Assembly: GCF_018137945.1 (NCBI RefSeq)
Contig: NZ_CP073089.1
Coordinates: 2,666,001-2,730,000 of the forward strand
DNA length: 64,000 nt
Origin: Brevibacterium sp. W7.2
GTDB taxonomy: Bacteria > Actinomycetota > Actinomycetes > Actinomycetales > Brevibacteriaceae
Direction of reading: 5' to 3'
In this document: positions 9,686 to 22,248 of the stretch, one piece after another
How positions within the stretch are numbered: the first letter of the stretch is position 1
How the letters are laid out: each line of letters opens with the position of its first letter
The notes under the pieces: generated by a model
Database searches by the model: none
What the model was told of the DNA's origin: nothing
Seen by the model: the letters and a program-made list of their open reading frames with translations, nothing else
Program-made: the position numbers and the translations under genes

Positions 9686-9991
9686 TCAGTCGGATCCTGT
9701 ATCTGGTTGGCACGCGGCCCACAGGCCGAATTCGTGCATCGCTTGGGTGTCGCGCTCCATCTCCTCGCGTCCGCCGGTGGCGACGACGGAGCGTCCGTTC
9801 TCGTGGACTTCGAGCATGAGCGTGTGCGCCTTCTCCGCGGAATAGCCGAAGTAGCTCTGGAAGACGTAGCTGACGTAGCTCATGAGATTGACCGGGTCGT
9901 TGAAGACGACGGTCTTCCATGGTCGGGCCCTGTCCTGGTCGGTCCGCTCCCGGACATCGGGCTCGAGGACAGGGGTCGTTGGATTGCTCAC
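9686..9991 (-). CDS. clpS: ATP-dependent Clp protease adaptor ClpS
   Basis: A 101-residue N-degron adaptor for the ClpCP protease. The ligand-pocket motif NDPVNLMSYV lies at about 31-40, followed by the metal/hydrophobic helix KAHTLMLEVHENG. The GTG at 9991 gives the normal ClpS size and a disordered N-terminal tail of about 24 residues. The ATG at 10084 would add an unsupported extension into pncB. A TATTGT -10 sits six bases before the GTG and no ribosome site is visible, which suggests a leaderless message. Confidence 0.92.
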   Translation of the reverse strand: MSNPTTPVLEPDVRERTDQDRARPWKTVVFNDPVNLMSYVSYVFQSYFGYSAEKAHTLMLEVHENGRSVVATGGREEMERDTQAMHEFGLWAACQPDTGSD

Positions 9992-9997
9992 GTTTCC

Positions 9998-10036
9998 ACA
10001 ATACGGCAGATCGCCGAGGCTGTCGTGACGTAAGAT
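9998..10036. promoter_or_regulatory. Divergent leaderless promoters of clpS and pncB
   Basis: On the minus strand TATTGT (9998-10003) ends 6 bp before the clpS GTG. On the plus strand TAAGAT (10031-10036) ends 7 bp before the pncB ATG. Neither gene has a ribosome site, so both transcripts probably begin at or next to the start codon. The -35 boxes are weak. Confidence 0.6.
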
Positions 10037-10043
10037 CGCGCCT

Positions 10044-11363
10044 ATGAGTGATCTCACACGCACCGGTTCCACTGCGTTCTTCACCGATCAGTACGAATTG
10101 ACGATGGTGCAGGCCGCCTTGAGATCCGGAGCTGCTCACCGCCGCAGCCTCTTCGAGGTCTTCGGCCGCAGCCTTCCCGCCGGACGCCGCTACGGCGTCG
10201 TCGCCGGCACCGGTCGCATCCTCGAGATGCTCGGGGACTTCCGCTTCGACGATGAGCAGCTGAGCTTCCTCAGCCGTGAGCAGATCGTCGACAGGGAGAC
10301 CATCGACTGGCTCGCGAACTACCGGTTCACCGGCACGATCCGCGGATATGCCGAAGGCGAGATCTACTTCCCGGGCTCACCGCTGCTGACGATCGAGGCG
10401 AGCTTCGCCGAGGGCGTCATCTTGGAGACCCTCATCCTCTCCGCGCTCAACTACGACTGCGCGGTCGCCTCGGCGGCCTCCCGCATGGCGCAGGCCGCCG
10501 GTGATCGTCCGTGCGCGGAGATGGGCGGGAGGCGGACGAACGAGCATGCCGCGGTCGCTGCCGCCCGCGCGGCCGTCATCGGCGGGTTCTCCTCGACGTC
10601 GAACCTCGCCGCGGGCCTCGAATACGGCCTGCCGACGATCGGCACGTCGGCCCATTCGTTCACGCTCCTCCACGACTCCGAACGCGAGGCGTTCGCCGCA
10701 CAGCTGTCGTCACTGGGCACCGAGACGACGCTGCTCCTCGACACCTACGACGTCGAGGAGGCGCTGCGGACGGCGATCGACCTCGCCGGCGACCGCCTCG
10801 GCGGGGTCCGCATCGACTCGGGCGACCTCATCGAGCAGGCCAGCGAGGTGCGGGCAGGCCTCGACCGCCTCGGCGCGACGGATACGACGATCACGGTGAC
10901 GAGCGACCTCGACGAGTATGCGATCGCCGCTCTCGCGGCCTCCCCCGTCGACGCGTACGGTGTCGGCACGCGGGTCGTCACCGGGTCAGGGGCACCGGCG
11001 GCGGGACTCGTCTACAAGCTCGTGGCCCGCGCCGACGAAGCGGGGACGTGGACGGCGGTGGCGAAGAACTCCAGCGGCAAGCCCTCCCGCGGCGGTCACA
11101 AGGAGGCCAGGCGCCTCATCGATGGGGCGATCGCCGTCGAGGAGGCCGTCGGCATTCCCGACCTGCCCGCCGATCTCGACGACGGCAGGCACCTGTCGGT
11201 CGACCTCGTCGTCGCCGGTGAGGTCGACGAGTCGTTCACCGGTCCCGGCGGGGTGAAGAAGGCGTGCGCCCGCCACGACGAGTCGCTGGCCGAGCTGCCG
11301 CGGTCGGCCCGCCGCCTCCAGGACGGCGAGCCGGCGATTCCCACGGTCTTCTACGCGAACTGA
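10044..11363 (+). CDS. pncB: Nicotinate phosphoribosyltransferase
   Basis: A 439-residue enzyme of NAD salvage that converts nicotinate and PRPP (with ATP) to nicotinate mononucleotide. The N-terminal TDQYELTMVQAAL is diagnostic. Other family segments are GGRRTNEHAA, GTSAHSFTLLHDSE, VRIDSGDL and the C-terminal GGVKKACARHDES. It is divergent from clpS across 52 bp, which is the standard actinobacterial layout. It converges on the helicase gene with only 7 bp between the stops. There is no ribosome site and a TAAGAT -10 lies 7 bp upstream, so it is likely leaderless. Confidence 0.96.
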   Translation: MSDLTRTGSTAFFTDQYELTMVQAALRSGAAHRRSLFEVFGRSLPAGRRYGVVAGTGRILEMLGDFRFDDEQLSFLSREQIVDRETIDWLANYRFTGTIRGYAEGEIYFPGSPLLTIEASFAEGVILETLILSALNYDCAVASAASRMAQAAGDRPCAEMGGRRTNEHAAVAAARAAVIGGFSSTSNLAAGLEYGLPTIGTSAHSFTLLHDSEREAFAAQLSSLGTETTLLLDTYDVEEALRTAIDLAGDRLGGVRIDSGDLIEQASEVRAGLDRLGATDTTITVTSDLDEYAIAALAASPVDAYGVGTRVVTGSGAPAAGLVYKLVARADEAGTWTAVAKNSSGKPSRGGHKEARRLIDGAIAVEEAVGIPDLPADLDDGRHLSVDLVVAGEVDESFTGPGGVKKACARHDESLAELPRSARRLQDGEPAIPTVFYAN

Positions 11364-11370
11364 GGCCGCG

Positions 11371-13152
11371 TCACTTCTTGCCGATGAACCAGCCCTGAAG
11401 CTTCTTGATCCGCGCCTGGATCTGCTCACGGGTGGCCTGGGCGACCGCCGGGCCGCCGCACGCCTTGCGGAGTTCGACGTGGACGTTCTTGTGCGGGGTG
11501 CCGGTCCGCCGCGACCACGCGCCGACGAGGCTCTGGAGCTGATCGCGCTCCTCCTTCATCGCCCGGTGCTCGAGTTCGCTGGTGTGGACCTCCGCCGCGG
11601 GCGGGGCCGCCGCGGTCTTCCGCTGCGCCTGCCTGGCCTGCTGGGTGCGCAGCAGCTCGTGGACCTGTTCGGGTTCGAGGAGGCCGGGGATGCCGATGAA
11701 GTCGAGTTCGTCCTCGGAGCCGATCGCGCCGCCGGTGCCGAACTCACCGCCGTCGAAGAGCACCCGGTCGAAGAGCGCCTCGGCGCCGAGGGCTTCGAAC
11801 GACCCGAGCTGATCGGATGCGCCCTCGTTGCGGTTGGCCTGTTCGAGGGCCTGATCGTCGAAGACGACGACGTCGTTCTCGTCCTCGTTGCGCGGCCGGT
11901 CGAGGGCGTGGTCGCGTTCGACCTCCATCGTGTTGGCCAGGGCGAGGAGGATCGGGACCGAAGGCAGGAACACCGAGGCGGTCTCCCCGCGTTTGCGGGC
12001 GCGCACGAAGCGGCCGATGGCCTGCGCGAAGAAGAGCGGGGTCGACGACGAGGTCGCGTAGACGCCGACGCACAGGCGCGGGACGTCGACGCCTTCGGAG
12101 ACCATGCGCACGGCGACCATCCACCGGTCCGTCGAGTTCTGGAACTCCTCGATGCGCGCCGAGGCGCCGGCTTCGTCGGAGAGGACGACGGTGGGCCTCT
12201 CCCCAGTGAGTTCGCGCAGCACCTTCGCATAGGCGCGCGCGGCATCCTGGTCGGTGGCGATGACGAGGCCGCCGGCGTCGGGGACGGTGCGGCGGACCTC
12301 GGTGAGCCGGATGTCGGCGGCCTTGAGCACGGCGGGGATCCAGTCGCCGGCGGGATCGAGCGCGGTCCGCCAGGCCTGGGAGTTGATGTCCTTCGTCGTC
12401 TCCTCGCCGAGGACGTGCGACATCTCGTCTCCGGCCTTCGTCCGCCAGGACATCGCACCGGCGTAGGCGAGGAAGAGGACGGGACGGACGACGGAGTCCT
12501 TGAGTGCGCGGCCGTAGCCGTACGAGTAGTCGGCGACGGAGGTGCGGATGCCCTCGGCGTCGGGGGCATAGGTGACGAACGGGATCGGCGAGGTGTCCGA
12601 CCGGAACGGGGTGCCGGTCAGCGACAGGCGCCGCACCGCCGGGCCGAAGGCCTCTCGCACGGCGTCGCCCCAGGACAGGGCGTCACCGGCGTGGTGGACC
12701 TCGTCGAGGATGACGAGGGTGCGCCCGGCAGCGGTCCGGTTGTGGTGGAGCGCCGGCTTCGCGGCGACCTGAGCGTAGGTGAGGGCGACGCCGTGGTATC
12801 CGGGGGCGTGCTTGCCCTGCGAGTTCTTGAAGTGCGGGTCGAGTTTGATGCCGACGCGCGCGGCCGAATCGGCCCACTGGACCTTGAGGTGTTCAGTGGG
12901 TGCGACGACGGTGACGCGGTTGACGACGCGCTGGGCGAGGAGCTCGGCGGCCAGGCGCAGCGCGAACGTCGTCTTGCCGGCGCCCGGGGTCGCCACAGCG
13001 AGGAAGTCCTTGGGCTGATCCCGGAAGTAGAGGTCGAGGGCCTCGGCCTGCCATGCGCGCAGTTTGCCGGCCGTTCCCCACGCTGCGCGCTCGGGGAAGG
13101 CCGGTGGGAGCTGTTCGGCGGCGGAGGTCCCTGGGAGACGTTCCGCGGCCAT
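11371..13152 (-). CDS. DEAD/DEAH-box superfamily 2 helicase
   Basis: A 593-residue SF2 helicase or translocase. Walker A is ATPGAGKTT at 54-62 and the DEAH-type box is DEVHH at 150-154. The later motifs appear as SLTGTPFRSD, a VRMVSEGVDVPRL region and the QAIGRFVRARKRGE arginine-finger segment. The C-terminus carries a charged coiled region of about 100 residues. Its start codon abuts the DUF3039 stop, so the two are co-translated. The pairing is common in actinobacteria. A nucleic-acid role is likely but the substrate is unknown. Confidence 0.9.
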   Translation of the reverse strand: MAAERLPGTSAAEQLPPAFPERAAWGTAGKLRAWQAEALDLYFRDQPKDFLAVATPGAGKTTFALRLAAELLAQRVVNRVTVVAPTEHLKVQWADSAARVGIKLDPHFKNSQGKHAPGYHGVALTYAQVAAKPALHHNRTAAGRTLVILDEVHHAGDALSWGDAVREAFGPAVRRLSLTGTPFRSDTSPIPFVTYAPDAEGIRTSVADYSYGYGRALKDSVVRPVLFLAYAGAMSWRTKAGDEMSHVLGEETTKDINSQAWRTALDPAGDWIPAVLKAADIRLTEVRRTVPDAGGLVIATDQDAARAYAKVLRELTGERPTVVLSDEAGASARIEEFQNSTDRWMVAVRMVSEGVDVPRLCVGVYATSSSTPLFFAQAIGRFVRARKRGETASVFLPSVPILLALANTMEVERDHALDRPRNEDENDVVVFDDQALEQANRNEGASDQLGSFEALGAEALFDRVLFDGGEFGTGGAIGSEDELDFIGIPGLLEPEQVHELLRTQQARQAQRKTAAAPPAAEVHTSELEHRAMKEERDQLQSLVGAWSRRTGTPHKNVHVELRKACGGPAVAQATREQIQARIKKLQGWFIGKK

Positions 13153-13407
13153 CTACTCCTTGGGTCCTTCAGGCATCGATTCGAAGATCTCTTTGCACTT
13201 GGGGCAGACGGGGAAGCGCTCGGGGTCCCGGCTCGGTACCCACACCTTTCCGCACAGGGCGATGAGCGGGGTGCCCGTGACCATGGACTCCATGATCTTG
13301 TCCTTGGGCGCGTAGTGGCTGTACCGTTCGTGGTCACCGGGTTCGACAAGCTGCTCGCTCTGCTCGCGCTCGATCGTCGCCGAACCGCCTGTAGCTGGAT
13401 AGGTCAT
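13153..13407 (-). CDS. DUF3039 zinc-ribbon-like small protein
   Basis: An 84-residue protein with a cysteine arrangement like a small zinc-binding knuckle: Cys52 in ALCGK and the CPKC pair at 68-71. The ATG at 13407 is preceded by TACAAT ending 6 bp away, indicating a leaderless or near-leaderless message. The longer frame upstream crosses the divergent gene. It is directly followed by the helicase gene and may act with it, which is an inference from conserved pairing. Confidence 0.82.
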   Translation of the reverse strand: MTYPATGGSATIEREQSEQLVEPGDHERYSHYAPKDKIMESMVTGTPLIALCGKVWVPSRDPERFPVCPKCKEIFESMPEGPKE

Positions 13408-13413
13408 GGCTCC

Positions 13414-13431
13414 ATTGTAGTTCCCTAGAAT
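13414..13431. promoter_or_regulatory. Back-to-back -10 boxes in a 31-bp divergent gap
   Basis: The minus-strand TACAAT (13414-13419) serves the DUF3039/helicase operon and the plus-strand TAGAAT (13426-13431) serves the flavin reductase-like gene. They are separated by only 6 bp, so each -35 region must lie inside the other transcription unit. Confidence 0.6.
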
Positions 13432-13438
13432 GAGAACC

Positions 13439-13954
13439 ATGGATCGGTCCCACGAGTATTCGCTCACAGAGCGCTACCGCGAGCTCAGTGACGACATCGC
13501 CGCCGCCGTCGCCGTGGTCTCGGCCAGGCGCGGGCAGGCGGCGCACGCGATCACCGTCGACTCGTTCCTCGATGTCTCCTATGATCCGCCGACGATGGCG
13601 GTGAGCATCTACTCGGGGTCGCGGATGATGGAGACCTTGGAGATGAGCGACCATTTCGCGATCTCCGTCCTCGCCTCCGATCAGCGGGATCTCTCCGAGC
13701 GCCTCGGCGCCTCGGGTCAGCCGCTCTACGGCGCGCTCGGAGGGATCGGGAACTTCCCCGCTCCGCGGTCGGGACAGCCAGTGCTCGACGGCGCGATCGC
13801 CTGGTTCGAGCTCCGGCTCACCGACATCCTCGCAGTCGCCACCCACAGTCTCGTCGTCGGGGAGGTCATCGCCCTCGGCGCCGGTGCCGACAGCGGCAAG
13901 TCGCAGCCGCTGCTGCGGTGGCGCAAGGCCTACGGCACGATCGGCCCCCGCTGA
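13439..13954 (+). CDS. Flavin reductase-like (FMN-binding split barrel) protein
   Basis: A 171-residue protein of the flavin reductase-like family. Typical segments are AHAITVDSFLDVSYDPPTMAVSI near the N-terminus and SDHFAISVLASDQRDLSERL in the middle. Members bind FMN or FAD and either reduce flavin for a partner oxygenase or act as oxidoreductases. No partner oxygenase is adjacent. The ATG at 13430 overlaps the TAGAAT -10, so the ATG at 13439, 7 bp after the box, is the likely leaderless start. Confidence 0.85.
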   Translation: MDRSHEYSLTERYRELSDDIAAAVAVVSARRGQAAHAITVDSFLDVSYDPPTMAVSIYSGSRMMETLEMSDHFAISVLASDQRDLSERLGASGQPLYGALGGIGNFPAPRSGQPVLDGAIAWFELRLTDILAVATHSLVVGEVIALGAGADSGKSQPLLRWRKAYGTIGPR

Positions 13955-14052
13955 TCCTCCCCTCTCCGTACCGCGATGGGTGCGCGACACGTCGCTGCCG
14001 GCACGCGGAGTCCCCTTCCGGCACGCTGACCCCCCTCGGGGTCCCTGAGCCT

Positions 14053-14058
14053 TAGACT
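14053..14058 (+). promoter_or_regulatory. -10 box of a leaderless GNAT gene
   Basis: TAGACT ends 6 bp before the ATG at 14065, and no ribosome site is present. Confidence 0.5.
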
Positions 14059-14064
14059 CGGGGC

Positions 14065-14721
14065 ATGGACTTGGCAGCGATCTGGCCGCCCTTCGGGCTG
14101 CGCATCACGATGGGAACGATGGAGCTCACGCCGACGCGAGAGTCCGACTATCCCGAACTCGCGGAGATCGCCCGTGGTGGAGTCCGACGTGACGATGCGC
14201 CGGCGTTCCTCGTCGACTGGGATTCGGGAACCGATGAGGAGATCGCGAAGAACATCGCTCACTTCCAGTGGGCCACTCGGGCGAACTTCTCACAGCAGGA
14301 GTGGACGATCGAGTTCACCGTCCGAGTCGACGGACGGGTCATCGGCCTGCAGGGCATCACCGGCAAGGACTTCCTCGCCACGAAGTCGGTGACGACAGGA
14401 TCGTGGTTGGCACGGGTCGAGCAGGGTCAGGGGTATGGGACGCAGATGCGTCGTGCCGTCGTCACCGCCTTCGCCGAGAACTTCGACGTCGAGGTCTTCC
14501 ATACCGCGCATATCGACGGCAACGATGCGAGTCGCCGGGTCTCGGAGAAGCTCGGCTATTCTCCGAACGGGCAGAAGCGCATCGTCGTCCAGGACGGCAA
14601 CGCGCACACGGAGCATCAGTTGGTGCTGCCGGCTGCCGACATCATCCGCGGGCCCGAGCCGGTCGAGGTCACCGGCACCGAGGCAGTCCGCCGTTTCCTC
14701 GGACTCGACACCCCGACCTGA
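14065..14721 (+). CDS. GNAT N-acetyltransferase, RimJ/RimL-like
   Basis: A 218-residue GNAT enzyme. The acetyl-CoA-binding region is the segment TTGSWLARVEQGQGYGTQMR, and the later HIDGNDASRRVSEKLGYSPNG is the usual alpha4-beta7 region of the RimJ/RimL subgroup. These enzymes acylate N-terminal or small-molecule amines. The substrate is unknown. The gene stands alone between the flavin reductase-like gene and the rRNA terminators and appears leaderless. Confidence 0.85.
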   Translation: MDLAAIWPPFGLRITMGTMELTPTRESDYPELAEIARGGVRRDDAPAFLVDWDSGTDEEIAKNIAHFQWATRANFSQQEWTIEFTVRVDGRVIGLQGITGKDFLATKSVTTGSWLARVEQGQGYGTQMRRAVVTAFAENFDVEVFHTAHIDGNDASRRVSEKLGYSPNGQKRIVVQDGNAHTEHQLVLPAADIIRGPEPVEVTGTEAVRRFLGLDTPT

Positions 14722-14776
14722 ACGCAGCAGGCACCACCGCCGGCCCGAAGCCCGATCCGATGGGTGAATGCAAAAA

Positions 14777-14800
14777 GTGGGGACCTCACCAGTCCCCCAC
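14777..14800 (-). terminator. Second rRNA operon terminator
   Basis: On the minus strand a short GC stem (gtggggac, 14777-14784, with gtcccccac, 14792-14800, one bulge) is followed by a run of five T and then GCATTCAC. It lies about 70 bp beyond the first terminator and shares its downstream sequence, so the pair looks like a tandem duplication. Confidence 0.7.
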
Positions 14801-14849
14801 CACCACACCAACCGGCCCGACACTCGGTCCGGTGCGTGAATGCAAAAAA

Positions 14850-14896
14850 GGGAGGGAACCCTGGTCCAACCAATTGTTGAACCAGGATCCCCTCCC
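14850..14896 (-). terminator. Main rRNA operon terminator
   Basis: Bases 14850-14870 and 14876-14896 form a 21-bp stem with a 5-nt loop, followed on the minus strand by six T and GCATTCAC. The three non-Watson-Crick positions are G-U wobbles in the minus-strand RNA but A-C mismatches in the plus-strand RNA, so the hairpin is built for minus-strand transcription. Confidence 0.9.
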
Positions 14897-14905
14897 CCAA
14901 AGAAT

Positions 14906-15026
14906 ATTGCGGCAGTCACTTACTCTCCCACAACCACCAAGTTGCAGTACCATCAGCATGACATGGGCTTAGCTACCGGGATCGGAACGGTTAACCGGGC
15001 GTTTCCCCACCACTATCACCACCGCA
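14906..15026 (-). rRNA. rrf: 5S ribosomal RNA
   Basis: The minus strand reads a typical 5S: a terminal stem of ttgcggtggt with actgccgcaa, and the conserved core segments GGGAAACGCCCGG, CCGATCCCGGTAGCTAAGC and GATGGTACTGCAAC. It is about 120 nt long, with ends judged from the terminal stem. It follows 23S in the same operon. Confidence 0.93.
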
Positions 15027-15164
15027 AAACCAACCAACCACCCACACACACTTACCTGTGTGTGGTAATGGTCCAAGAACCGCACAGCGAACGCGAACAC
15101 CACACAGTGGTCTCATCAAAAACCCGTTGTAACTTTCCCGCACACACCAACCCCGAAAGGGTTG

Positions 15165-20195
<5,031 letters not shown>

Positions 20196-20474
20196 AAATT
20201 CTTTACTTCAGTGATCCCGGCAAGACAGTCACCACGCCCACGGGGGTGGACACGGTGACCCATACCACCACAACCCAGGCAATGGGTCATGGTGTGGTTG
20301 TCTTACCAGAAAAAATTTTCTGGCATCACATTGTTCAAACAAACACGCTATTGGATTCTCAAACCACAAACACACACCCAACCATCACACGAAACATTTT
20401 CCGCGTGATCAACCGGGGGCATCCACAGGATTTGGTACTCTTCGCCTTGCGGCCCGCCGTACCAGCGGATCTCT
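20196..20474 (-). promoter_or_regulatory. rRNA leader with antitermination-like motif
   Basis: The transcribed leader lies between P2 and 16S. On the minus strand GTTTGAGAATCCAATAGCG (about 20341-20364) is followed by a hairpin of ccagaaaa/ttttctgg (20306-20323). The same motif-plus-hairpin order recurs in the 16S-23S spacer. The rest probably forms the 16S processing stem. No coding potential was seen. Confidence 0.65.
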
Positions 20475-20503
20475 ACTCTACAGTGTCTCATCGATGTCCG
20501 CAA
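20475..20503 (-). promoter_or_regulatory. rRNA promoter P2
   Basis: On the minus strand TTGCGG (20498-20503), a 17-bp spacer and TAGAGT (20475-20480) form a good sigma-A promoter about 280 bp upstream of 16S. The -10 lies in the string TGTAGAGTAGA, shared with P1 and the infA promoter. Confidence 0.8.
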
Positions 20504-20584
20504 CCCGGAGTTCACCTCCGCGTCACTTGGATCGAAATCCATCTGAAGCGTTCGCTGTGGCCCATTGGGCCGGCAGCTCGATCT

Positions 20585-20614
20585 ACTCTACACCACCGGG
20601 ATCGGCGCCCACAA
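20585..20614 (-). promoter_or_regulatory. rRNA promoter P1
   Basis: On the minus strand TTGTGG (20609-20614), an 18-bp spacer and TAGAGT (20585-20590). It lies 110 bp upstream of P2 and 86 bp beyond the yedK-like stop codon. Confidence 0.75.
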
Positions 20615-20699
20615 GGGGCAGAATGCCGTTCGGAGGGTGATCTCGCTCACCGCTCCAACGAGCCCCCGCACCTCGCGGGATTCCGGCGGTCCAGCGTCC

Positions 20700-21392
20700 T
20701 CAGGCGACCGGCTCGATGAGGGCCGGGGAGTCGTTGCGGACGTTGCCGACGGCCTTGCCGACCCGGTGCTTCGTCACGCTCGCGGGATCGACCTGGGCGA
20801 GCGTGGCCGCCAGCAGGTCGGGGACCTCGCCGCTCGGCAGCGCCGGATTCATCCAGTCGTCGATGTGGTCACGACCGAGGAACACCGGCATCCGGTCGTG
20901 GACGTCGCGGAGATGACCGGCCGATTCCATCGTGAGGATCGACGTCGACACGAGCCAGGAGTCGTCGGGCTGCTTCCAGAACTCGAAGAGCCCCGCCATG
21001 AAGAGCGGGTCCTGGCCTGCCGCCGACATCATCCACGGCTGCTTGCCGTCCTCGGTGACCTCCCACTCGTAGTAGCCCGGGATGGGAAGGGCACACCGCC
21101 GGCGCTTGATCGCCTGCCGGAACATCGGCTTCTCGAGCACCGTCTCCGAGCGCGCGTTGAAGGCCTTGAACCCGATCGCCCGGTCCTTCGCCCAGCTGGG
21201 CACGAGTCCCCACGACGCCGCTTCGAGGCGGCGGGTGAGCTGTCCGTCGTCGTCGAGGCGCTCGACGACGATGGGGATGTCGGCACCCGGAGGAACGTTG
21301 TACCGCGGGGTGTAGTCGTAGGAGACGACGTCGAGGCGGAGCTCGTCGGCGAGGTCCGCCGGGTCAGATGACAGGTTGAGTCGACCGCACAT
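20700..21392 (-). CDS. yedK: SOS response-associated peptidase (YedK/HMCES family)
   Basis: A 230-residue SRAP-domain protein that forms a thiazolidine crosslink with abasic sites in single-stranded DNA. The N-terminus MCGRLN leaves the catalytic Cys2 after Met removal. RYNVPPG, WGLVPSWAKD, NARSET, RRCALPIPGYYEWE and the late HDRMPVFL region are all present, the last containing the conserved active-site His. It is transcribed towards the rRNA operon. A GAGAGGA ribosome site precedes the ATG. Confidence 0.95.
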   Translation of the reverse strand: MCGRLNLSSDPADLADELRLDVVSYDYTPRYNVPPGADIPIVVERLDDDGQLTRRLEAASWGLVPSWAKDRAIGFKAFNARSETVLEKPMFRQAIKRRRCALPIPGYYEWEVTEDGKQPWMMSAAGQDPLFMAGLFEFWKQPDDSWLVSTSILTMESAGHLRDVHDRMPVFLGRDHIDDWMNPALPSGEVPDLLAATLAQVDPASVTKHRVGKAVGNVRNDSPALIEPVA

Positions 21393-21413
21393 GCGCCAAT
21401 CCTCTCACTTCAC

Positions 21414-21419
21414 TACACT
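21414..21419 (+). promoter_or_regulatory. -10 box of leaderless marR-type gene
   Basis: TACACT ends 7 bp before the ATG at 21427, and no ribosome site is seen. Confidence 0.5.
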
Positions 21420-21426
21420 GTCGACA

Positions 21427-21942
21427 ATGGCGCCGGAGAAGAGCACAGCGGTACGGTTCGATCCCATCGAGGAGTCACGGAAGCAGTGGCTCGCGCACGG
21501 CTGGGATGAGGCCGCGGACGGCATGAACACCGTCATCTCCGTGATGCGCGTCCACCAGCTCTTCCTCGCGATGGTCGACGCCGCGCTCAAGCCCTTCTCC
21601 CTGACGTTCTCGCGCTACGAGGTGCTCACTCTGCTCTCGTTCACGAAGTCCGGCACCCTGCCGATGTCGAAGATCTCCGCGCGCCTCCAGGTCCACGCGA
21701 CGTCGACGACGAACTCCGTCGATCGCCTCGAGAAGGCCGGCCTCGTCCGTCGCCGCAGCCATCCCGACGACCGCCGGACCACGCTCGTCGACCTCACCGA
21801 GGCCGGTCGCGAGCTCGCCGCCCGCGCCACCTCGGCGCTCAATGACGAGGTCTTCACGTCCCCTGCCGTCTCCGGCACCGATGGAGGCGAGCTCCTCCCC
21901 CACCTCGAGGCGCTGCGGGTGCGCCTCGAAGACCCCGCCTGA
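21427..21942 (+). CDS. MarR family transcriptional regulator
   Basis: A 171-residue MarR-type winged-helix repressor. The DNA-binding part runs from about residue 60 (SRYEVLTLLSF) through SARLQVHATSTTNSVDRLEKAGLV to the beta-wing RRRSHPDDRRTTLVDLTEAG. Helical ends would form the dimer. The ATG at 21427 is preferred over 21376 because the earlier one overlaps the divergent yedK-like start and TACACT lies 7 bp upstream. It sits just before the valine-degradation operon, whose promoter carries a 20-bp palindrome, and so could be its regulator (inference). Confidence 0.9.
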   Translation: MAPEKSTAVRFDPIEESRKQWLAHGWDEAADGMNTVISVMRVHQLFLAMVDAALKPFSLTFSRYEVLTLLSFTKSGTLPMSKISARLQVHATSTTNSVDRLEKAGLVRRRSHPDDRRTTLVDLTEAGRELAARATSALNDEVFTSPAVSGTDGGELLPHLEALRVRLEDPA

Positions 21943-21972
21943 TTCGCCTGCTGCACTCCTGAGTCCACCGAG

Positions 21973-22044
21973 CTCCGGAACTCTGCCCGACTCCGGAACT
22001 CTGCCCGGCTCCGGAACTCTGCCTGACACCAGAACTCTGCCGGG
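21973..22044. repeat. Four tandem 18-bp repeats after the marR-type gene
   Basis: The unit ctccggaactctgcccga occurs four times in a row, with the fourth copy degenerate. It is not coding in a supported frame. It lies between the MarR stop and the acyl-CoA dehydrogenase promoter. Confidence 0.85.
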
Positions 22045-22129
22045 ACTCCCCCACCGCCCTCCCGGACCGCGCTCTGCTCTCCGCTCTCTGCTCTCCGCTC
22101 ACCACCAGGTGAGAGCGGCCTCGGGGCAA

Positions 22130-22163
22130 TTAGTTGGACGTCCTAGTAAATTCTCCGTATCCT
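22130..22163 (+). promoter_or_regulatory. Operator and promoter of the valine-degradation operon
   Basis: TTAGTTGGACGTCCTAGTAA (22130-22149) is a 20-bp palindrome with two mismatched pairs. The -35 TTGGAC (22134-22139) lies within it, and an 18-bp spacer leads to TATCCT (22158-22163). A repressor bound here would block RNA polymerase. The size suits a MarR or TetR dimer. The rest of the 306-bp gap holds the 18-bp repeats and a weak hairpin. Confidence 0.65.
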
Positions 22164-22248
22164 GATGACAATGCCGTGCCCGTGATCGCGGTCACCCCGC
22201 CCACCCCGCACGAGCGCACCACCGCTCACCCGTCATCCTGGAGGAACC

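Noticed and set aside
13430..13441. ATG at 13430 as the start of the flavin reductase-like gene
   Set aside because: It overlaps the TAGAAT -10 box. The next ATG at 13439 fits a leaderless start.
14028..14043. Hairpin gacccc/ggggtc before the GNAT gene as a terminator
   Set aside because: The stem is only 6 bp with no T-run and could be chance in this composition.
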